DNA of 64,000 bases from an uncultured Bacteroidales bacterium (GTDB lineage Bacteria > Bacteroidota > Bacteroidia > Bacteroidales > UBA932), in NCBI GenBank assembly GCA_944322565.1, contig CALUPG010000003.1:124001-188000 (forward strand), written 5' to 3'. The translations under genes and the position numbers were made by a program. This document shows, piece after piece, positions 60,654 to 64,000 of the stretch (positions within the stretch are counted from its first letter, which is position 1; each line of letters opens with the position of its first letter). The notes beneath the pieces were generated by a model, which saw only the letters and a list, made by a program, of their open reading frames with translations, did not search any database and was not told where the DNA came from.

Positions 60654-62048
60654 TCAGTATCCCAAAATCTTCAGCATTGACTTATATGTCTGTTCCTTGC
60701 TGAAAAGCTTGGTGGTATATTCTCCGTTCTCGTCCTTGTCTATGATGATATGCTTCGGGGCAGGCTGAAGGCAATGCTGGATACCTCCGTAGCCTGAAAT
60801 GGACTCCTGATATGCTCCGGTATGGAAGAAGCCAATATACAGGGGGTCTTCACGGTCTTCTACGATAGGGAGGAAGATGGCGTTGGCATGGGCATCGGCA
60901 TTGTAGTAGTCCTGGCTGTCGCAGGTCAGGCCGCCGAGGAAGACCCGCTGATATTTTTCATTCCACTTGTTGATCGGGAGCAGGATGAAGCGCTGCTTGA
61001 TTCCCCATGTGTCGGGAAGTGTCGTCATGAAAGAATTGTCTATCATATACCATCTTTCCCTGTCATTCTGCTGCTTCACATCGAGAATCTGAAAAATGGT
61101 TGCTCCGGATTCACCTACGGTAAAGCTTCCGAACTCGGTGAAGATATTCGGTTCCGCCACTCCGCGTGCATTGCACATGGTCTTGATCTGAAGAATGATT
61201 TCCTCGGCCATATATTCATAGTCAAAGTCCATTGCCAGTGAATTCTTGATAGGGAAACCTCCTCCGATGTTCAGCGAGTCCAGTTCCGGACATATTGACT
61301 TCAGGTCGCAGTATACTGTAACGCACTTTGCAAGTTCATTCCAGTAATAGGCTGTGTCCCTGATGCCGGTATTGATGAAAAAATGAAGCATCTTCAGGCG
61401 GAACTTGCTGTTCTTGCTGATGACATTCTCATAGAAAGGAAGGATGTCGCTGTAGCGTATTCCGAGTCTGGATGTATAGAAATCAAAGTTCGGCTCTTCT
61501 TCAGAAGCTATCCTCATGCCTATGTTTACGGGAACTTTGATCTGGTCATCAAGGTCCTGCAATTCGTGCATGTTGTCAAGTATAGGGATTATGTTGTGCC
61601 ACCCCCCGTTGGCAAATGACGCAATGTTTTCAATATAGGCCTGCTTCTTGAAGCCATTGCATATTATATAAAGATTCTTGTCTACAACGCCCTCCGCCTC
61701 AAGTGCTTCAATCAGATTGAGGTCAAATGCCGACGAGGTCTCTATGTGAATGTCGTTCTTAAGGGCTTCACGCATCACAAATTCAAAATGGGAACTCTTG
61801 GTGCAATAGCAGTAATGGTATCTGCCGTTGTAGTCGGCCTTTGCCATAGCCACATTGAACATTCTCTTGGCTCTCTGAATCTGCGAGGAGATTTTGGGCA
61901 GATATGTGATTTTCAAGGGTGTCCCGTACTGGTTGATTATATCCATCATATTGATGTCATGGAAATGGAGTTCCCCGTCTTCTACCCTGAATTCATCCTG
62001 CGGAAACTCAAAGGTCTGCTCAATCAGATCAATGTACTTGTTCTTCAT
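60654..62048 (-). CDS. speA: Arginine decarboxylase-like fold type III PLP enzyme
   Basis: 464 aa from ATG 62048; an upstream TTG is less likely. The fold type III barrel has YCYCTKSSH with PLP Lys84 near the N-terminus, LNIGGGFPI for phosphate binding, TEFGSFTVGESGA, and DSQDYYN with the C-terminal catalytic Cys region (LTCDSQD). It is the short Flavobacteria/Bacteroidota type, about 460 aa rather than the 630-aa E. coli type. It is expected to make agmatine from arginine for polyamine synthesis. No agmatinase gene follows; a TrmH-type gene does. Diaminopimelate or carboxynorspermidine decarboxylase are less likely. Confidence 0.82.
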   Translation of the reverse strand: MKNKYIDLIEQTFEFPQDEFRVEDGELHFHDINMMDIINQYGTPLKITYLPKISSQIQRAKRMFNVAMAKADYNGRYHYCYCTKSSHFEFVMREALKNDIHIETSSAFDLNLIEALEAEGVVDKNLYIICNGFKKQAYIENIASFANGGWHNIIPILDNMHELQDLDDQIKVPVNIGMRIASEEEPNFDFYTSRLGIRYSDILPFYENVISKNSKFRLKMLHFFINTGIRDTAYYWNELAKCVTVYCDLKSICPELDSLNIGGGFPIKNSLAMDFDYEYMAEEIILQIKTMCNARGVAEPNIFTEFGSFTVGESGATIFQILDVKQQNDRERWYMIDNSFMTTLPDTWGIKQRFILLPINKWNEKYQRVFLGGLTCDSQDYYNADAHANAIFLPIVEDREDPLYIGFFHTGAYQESISGYGGIQHCLQPAPKHIIIDKDENGEYTTKLFSKEQTYKSMLKILGY

Positions 62049-62121
62049 TTTGCACAATGTGATTTGGTTACATTATTGTAAAATTGGCCATCCGACGAAT
62101 GCGGATTGTCATTTTTCGGTG

Positions 62122-62129
62122 CAAATATA
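62122..62129 (-). promoter_or_regulatory. Probable -7 element of the decarboxylase gene
   Basis: TATATTTG on the minus strand, 74 bases before the ATG at 62048. It is divergent from the promoter at 62169-62199. Confidence 0.48.
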
Positions 62130-62168
62130 TGACTTAAAAGATATATTGCTAAATATTTCTGATAAAAT

Positions 62169-62199
62169 TTTGATATTCCTCTCCAATGGAATAAATTTG
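62169..62199 (+). promoter_or_regulatory. Promoter of the BamA/TamA-like gene
   Basis: TTTG (62169-62172), 19 bases, then TAAATTTG (62192-62199). The start would fall near 62206, after a first in-frame ATG at 62201, so ATG 62216 is the better start codon. Confidence 0.62.
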
Positions 62200-62215
62200 T
62201 ATGATTTTGGATTGG

Positions 62216-64000
62216 ATGAAAAGATTCCCGGACACATTATACAGAATTGCAGGCTATGCCTCCGTATGCATGATTCTTTTCTCGTGCAGCACCACACGCG
62301 TGCTTAAGGACGGGGAGTACAGACTCCAGAAGAACAAAATCATCGTGACGAATGCGGACGAAAAGAAGTTCAACGCAAACGACATAGAACCATATATCAA
62401 GCAGGCGCCGAACTCATACTTCATATTCGGATGGAATCCTTTCCTGAACATATACAACTGGTCCACAGGGAAAGGAAACGGATGGGACAGATTTGTCCAG
62501 AAAATAGGCGAACCTCCGGTTGTCTATGATGCCGATATGGTAGAGAGTTCTATATCCAACATCACCGACCATCTCACCTTTCTCGGATACTACGGCTCCG
62601 AGGTGAAGTCCAGCATCAAGGTAAAGAAGAAACGGGTAAAAGTCACATACAATGTAACTCTCGGGAAACAGTACCCCATAAAGGGAATTTCCTACAATGT
62701 GCCGGCGGGAGAACTTGCAGCCGACTTCTGGGCAGACACATCTTCATGCACAGTCAGGGCAGGGGACTATCTCTCGGAATACAGTCTGGACAAAGAGACG
62801 GACAGAATCAGCGGATACTTCAGGAACAAGGGATTCTACGGCTTTACAAAGAACTACATATCTTATGTCGCCGACACGCTTGCTGCGCCGGATTCCGCAT
62901 TCCTTGAAATGCACATAAGGGAATACACAAGGAACGAATCGGAACAGGATGCCAGAGCATTCCGAAAATTCCGGTTAGGGGAAGTTACGATAACTTATCC
63001 GCTTGACATGAAAGTCCGGGAAGACGTGCTGAGAAACCTCAATACACTCAAGCCCGGCAACATCTACAGTGAAAGTGAAGTCAACAATACATATTCGAGG
63101 ATATCATCCCTGAACATGTTCAGCAGCGTCAATGTGGAAATGACCCAGAAGGACACCAATGTCGTGGACTGCAACATCAACCTCACCAAGTCAAGGCTGC
63201 AGGGGTTCAAAGTTAATGCTGAGGTTTCCACCAACTCTTCGGGACTCTTCGGCGTATCCCCGCAGATTTCATATTTCCACAAAAACATTTTCCGGGGAGG
63301 AGAATGGCTCAATCTGAGCTTTATGGGGAATTTCCAGTTCCGCCCGAATGATGACACGCGTTCAAATGAATTCGGTGTCTCTGCCGGCATCAGCTTTCCG
63401 AAATTCCTTTTCCTGCCATACAGGTATTTCAAAGGCGCCGTCCCGAGAACTGACCTGAACATTTCTTACAATTATCAGAGTCGGCCGGAATACACGAGGA
63501 ACATCATTTCAACATCTTTCGGATACACCGGGAGCATCGGTGAAAGACTCTTTTATCAGTTCTATCCGCTTCAGCTGAATATAGTGCGTCTGTTCAATCT
63601 CGACGAAACCTTCTATAACAGCCTCATACGGGACCCGTTCATGAGGAATTCATACCAGAACCACTTTGACCTCGGCTCCGGTCTCACCTTCCAGTATACC
63701 ACGAACACGGATGTCAATCCCAAATCGACATATTTCTATTCCAGGCTCCAGCTTGACATCGCCGGCAATCTGCTGAGTGCATTCAAACCTCTGATGAAAC
63801 ACGATGCATCAGGAGCAGGAATGATATGGAATACTCCGTATTCACAATATGTCAAGGCGGAAGTGACCCTCGGAAGGACATGGGTGTTCGGCCGCAATGA
63901 CGGGCAGGCCCTGGCCACGAGATTTCTCGCCGGGGCCGGCTATGCATACGGCAACTCTGACGCACTTCCATTTGAAAAACATTTCTACTCAGGAGGAGCG
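62216..64000 (+). CDS. BamA/TamA-type outer membrane protein, lipid-anchored N-terminus, truncated by window end
   Basis: First 595 codons; the gene runs past base 64000. The N-terminus is a lipoprotein signal (CMILFSCSTTR) followed by VLKDGEYRLQKNKI, typical of Bacteroidota TamA/BamA relatives. Residues about 35-280 look like POTRA repeats (RISGYFRNKGFYGF, LNTLKPGNIYSESEVNNTYSRISSLNMFSSVNV). From about 310 the sequence turns to barrel strands (LQGFKVNAEVSTNSSGLFGVS, FLAGAGYAYGNSDALPF). Such proteins insert or export outer-membrane proteins. No stop is seen before the edge. The lipid anchor distinguishes it from the essential BamA. Confidence 0.85.
   Translation, partial: MKRFPDTLYRIAGYASVCMILFSCSTTRVLKDGEYRLQKNKIIVTNADEKKFNANDIEPYIKQAPNSYFIFGWNPFLNIYNWSTGKGNGWDRFVQKIGEPPVVYDADMVESSISNITDHLTFLGYYGSEVKSSIKVKKKRVKVTYNVTLGKQYPIKGISYNVPAGELAADFWADTSSCTVRAGDYLSEYSLDKETDRISGYFRNKGFYGFTKNYISYVADTLAAPDSAFLEMHIREYTRNESEQDARAFRKFRLGEVTITYPLDMKVREDVLRNLNTLKPGNIYSESEVNNTYSRISSLNMFSSVNVEMTQKDTNVVDCNINLTKSRLQGFKVNAEVSTNSSGLFGVSPQISYFHKNIFRGGEWLNLSFMGNFQFRPNDDTRSNEFGVSAGISFPKFLFLPYRYFKGAVPRTDLNISYNYQSRPEYTRNIISTSFGYTGSIGERLFYQFYPLQLNIVRLFNLDETFYNSLIRDPFMRNSYQNHFDLGSGLTFQYTTNTDVNPKSTYFYSRLQLDIAGNLLSAFKPLMKHDASGAGMIWNTPYSQYVKAEVTLGRTWVFGRNDGQALATRFLAGAGYAYGNSDALPFEKHFYSGGA

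Noticed and set aside
1..64000. CRISPR arrays, tRNA and rRNA genes, insertion sequences
   Set aside because: No regularly spaced repeat units, cloverleaf-type tRNA sequences, rRNA segments or transposase motifs were recognised anywhere in the window.

Overview
The window looks like chromosomal DNA of a gut-type Bacteroidales bacterium (phylum Bacteroidota) of roughly 50% GC. Three things support this. Many genes are preceded by the Bacteroidota promoter -7 element TAnnTTTG, in several cases with TTG or TTTG 19-20 bases upstream. Many lipoproteins carry the expected signal peptides. The gene families are also typical: TonB-linked receptor with a carboxypeptidase-like N-terminus, Rho with a long disordered insert, LptD with its neighbour amidase/MCE pair, MATE/DUF3737/PatB, and a plant-type IspG. 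The genus cannot be fixed from the sequence. No rRNA, tRNA, insertion sequence or CRISPR array was recognised. Most of the window is ordinary core chromosome.

Region 1 (1-12,030, all minus strand): the start of gpsA, then a four-gene surface cluster (TonB-dependent receptor, beta-helix lipoprotein, purple-acid-phosphatase-like lipoprotein, pectin-methylesterase-like lipoprotein) that resembles a nutrient-uptake locus without a SusD. A secreted nuclease follows, then a MATE / DUF3737 / PatB-type lyase operon whose promoter carries two tandem 21-bp repeats. Region 2 (12,130-15,530, minus): copper homeostasis, with an AraC-type regulator bearing a metal-binding domain followed by a copper ATPase whose C-terminus is fused to a CopZ-like chaperone. 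Region 3 (15,650-20,900, plus): HAD phosphatase, carA and carB.

Region 4 (21,090-26,930, minus): thioredoxin-like lipoprotein, rho and lptD, with large inverted repeats between them. Region 5 (27,000-38,960, mostly plus): cell-wall amidase, MCE lipid-transport protein, dnaA, pepD, rpe, convergent birA, then a five-gene operon rsfS-ftsH-cdsA-psd-CBS/DUF21 protein. Region 6 (38,970-48,480, minus): ligA, a YihY-type membrane protein, relA/spoT, an Ig-like lipoprotein, a beta-barrel protein and ispG, tightly packed. Region 7 (48,600-55,000): a PPi-type phosphofructokinase, a GH13 enzyme, and a large minus-strand protein combining receiver domains with a PEP-synthase-like domain.

Region 8 (55,250-64,000) is the most unusual. 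A strong promoter drives a roughly 218-nt RNA that folds into a long interrupted hairpin of 6S-RNA style. Four exported proteins follow on the same strand: an LPP20-like protein, a FlgT/LPP20-like plus DUF4384 protein, a small barrel protein and a WG-repeat caspase-fold protease. This four-gene set is the best candidate in the window for an undescribed envelope system. The window ends with a TrmH-type methyltransferase and an arginine-decarboxylase-like gene (minus), and the first 595 codons of a lipid-anchored BamA/TamA-type barrel protein (plus).
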